A stretch of DNA of 64,000 nt. Source: Chryseobacterium sp. Lineage in GTDB: Bacteria; Bacteroidota; Bacteroidia; Flavobacteriales; Weeksellaceae. Each line of letters begins with the position of its first letter. The stretch's first letter is position 1. Positions 63,061-64,000 of this stretch are shown piece by piece. Made by a program: the position numbers and the translations under genes. The stretch spans positions 186,001 to 250,000 of the forward strand of contig JAITMC010000023.1 in the NCBI GenBank assembly GCA_031277615.1, in the 5' to 3' direction. The notes below the pieces were generated by a model. It made no database searches and was not told the DNA's origin. It saw only the letters and a program-made list of their open reading frames with translations.

Positions 63061-63143
63061 AGATTTATAAAAAAGGAAGTTTTTCAAACAGACTACAGCA
63101 TCAACTGAGTGTATAAAAAATGTATCTTTAGCAAAATAACCGT

Positions 63144-64000
63144 ATGAAAACCCGAATGATCCTTTTATGTTACCTGTTGGCACTGCAATCCTGCTATTCG
63201 CCGAAAACAGATATTGAAAAGGACAGGCATCCGGAAATTCCGGAATTCCCGAAATTCTCAGATCCCGATATCTATGCCGAAAAGGTTCTTGACCTTCCGG
63301 TTTCACAGAGCAGCAATTGTTATTACCGGCAAAAAGGGGATTATCTGTTCGTTTATAATTATCCCGGACTGGATTATGCTTCCAACGAAACCTGCCGGAT
63401 CTTCATCATTAAAAACGGAAAGCCTGTTATTTTTGAAAAATGGAAAAGCCGCCCAAGAATTAATAATTTCGCGTTTACAGATGAAAAGGGTGATCTTTAC
63501 GTCAACAACAGGAAATACCTGGCTCCCGATTATACCCGGAAAAAAGTTTTTCCTGTTTATAACCTGGATAGGGTTCGGGACCAGTATGATCATCTTTTAC
63601 ACCTGGGAGAACAGGAAAAAGATTCTGCCGTATTACAGAAGATCGCTGTAGAACAGAAGCAGCTTCAGGAACGAATTTTAGGCAGGATCAAAGAAATCCG
63701 ATATATAGAAGATGAGGGAGATTCCACAGTGGCCCGTTCGCTCAGCATAACGGCTTCCTATCTGTGTAATCCCGGTTCTGAAAATCCTTTTTATATTATG
63801 CCTCATTTTCTGGAAGAAACCCTGGATGCTTTTGAAATGAGAGATGTCAACTATAAAGATTCCCTTTACGGAAAATACCGCCCCAAAATGGTTCCTGTTC
63901 CGGAACAATATAAATTCACCAAAACCATCAGGAAACAGGATACAGACTCCACCTCTTTTGAGGTAAAAGACAAAATTGTAACCGGAAATCAGTGGTTTGG
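63144..64000 (+). CDS. Lipoprotein, truncated by the window end
   Basis: From the ATG at 63144 an open frame of 285 codons runs to the last base without a stop. It starts with a signal peptide and lipobox (LALQSC, Cys 17), then CYSPKTDIEKDRHPEIPEF. Codon use is back to that of the core genome, unlike the AT-rich island upstream, so the island ends at about 63.1 kb. Family not recognised. Confidence 0.8.
   Translation, partial: MKTRMILLCYLLALQSCYSPKTDIEKDRHPEIPEFPKFSDPDIYAEKVLDLPVSQSSNCYYRQKGDYLFVYNYPGLDYASNETCRIFIIKNGKPVIFEKWKSRPRINNFAFTDEKGDLYVNNRKYLAPDYTRKKVFPVYNLDRVRDQYDHLLHLGEQEKDSAVLQKIAVEQKQLQERILGRIKEIRYIEDEGDSTVARSLSITASYLCNPGSENPFYIMPHFLEETLDAFEMRDVNYKDSLYGKYRPKMVPVPEQYKFTKTIRKQDTDSTSFEVKDKIVTGNQWF

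Overview
The window comes from a low-GC member of the Bacteroidota, most likely Flavobacteriia close to Chryseobacterium. This is an inference from gene content and style: Por (T9SS) C-terminal sorting domains, Bacteroidota -7 boxes (TAnnTTTG) before several genes, a short class I ribonucleotide reductase, many SPII lipoproteins, and an RpoN ending in its RpoN box. No tRNA, rRNA, CRISPR array or intact insertion sequence was seen.

Layout. 0.1-2.2 kb: a GT39 membrane glycosyltransferase and a zinc-ribbon-like protein. 2.3-7.1 kb: a minus-strand MacAB-type export operon (ATPase, two permeases, membrane-fusion protein, terminator). 7.5-10.6 kb: nrdB, a small ABM-like protein and nrdA, with DnaA-box-like sites upstream. 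11-16.8 kb: secreted surface proteins (a lectin-like protein and a leucine-rich T9SS cargo) and a small membrane-protein/XRE-regulator pair with a perfect palindrome at its promoter. 17-27 kb: housekeeping and metabolic genes (DUF72, HD hydrolase, alpha/beta hydrolase, ribokinase-like kinase, DUF4241, GIY-YIG protein flanked by inverted repeats, valS, DUF1573, PPK2).

27.06-37.32 kb is the most unusual stretch: 20 co-oriented genes in which eight nearly identical ~125-aa lipoproteins alternate with twelve diverged ~180-aa secreted proteins, in units of about 1 kb. I recognise neither family. The pattern of a constant lipoprotein and a variable secreted partner, with partly exact unit spacing, points to tandem duplication with homogenisation of the lipoprotein. 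rnpB (RNase P RNA) follows on the minus strand, then a twice-frameshifted T9SS-cargo gene.

39.8-51.2 kb is mostly ordinary: ECF sigma factor plus membrane protein, acyl-CoA synthetase, rpoN, asnS, a TPR/AraC-type regulator, a CDP-alcohol phosphatidyltransferase and small envelope proteins. Two copies of a hairpin here differ by a compensatory base-pair change.

51.25-63.1 kb looks like an effector and immunity island. A possible RHS tail remnant is followed by two LysM proteins, one carrying a DUF4280 (PAAR-like) domain. Next comes a 799-aa protein with a GH19/lysozyme-like region and a C-terminal LAS-metallopeptidase signature, then seven mostly orphan lipoproteins and several gene scraps. 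DNA becomes strongly AT-rich part-way through the 799-aa gene and stays so to about 63.1 kb, as expected for exchange of toxin and immunity modules. The window ends inside a lipoprotein gene open to the last base.
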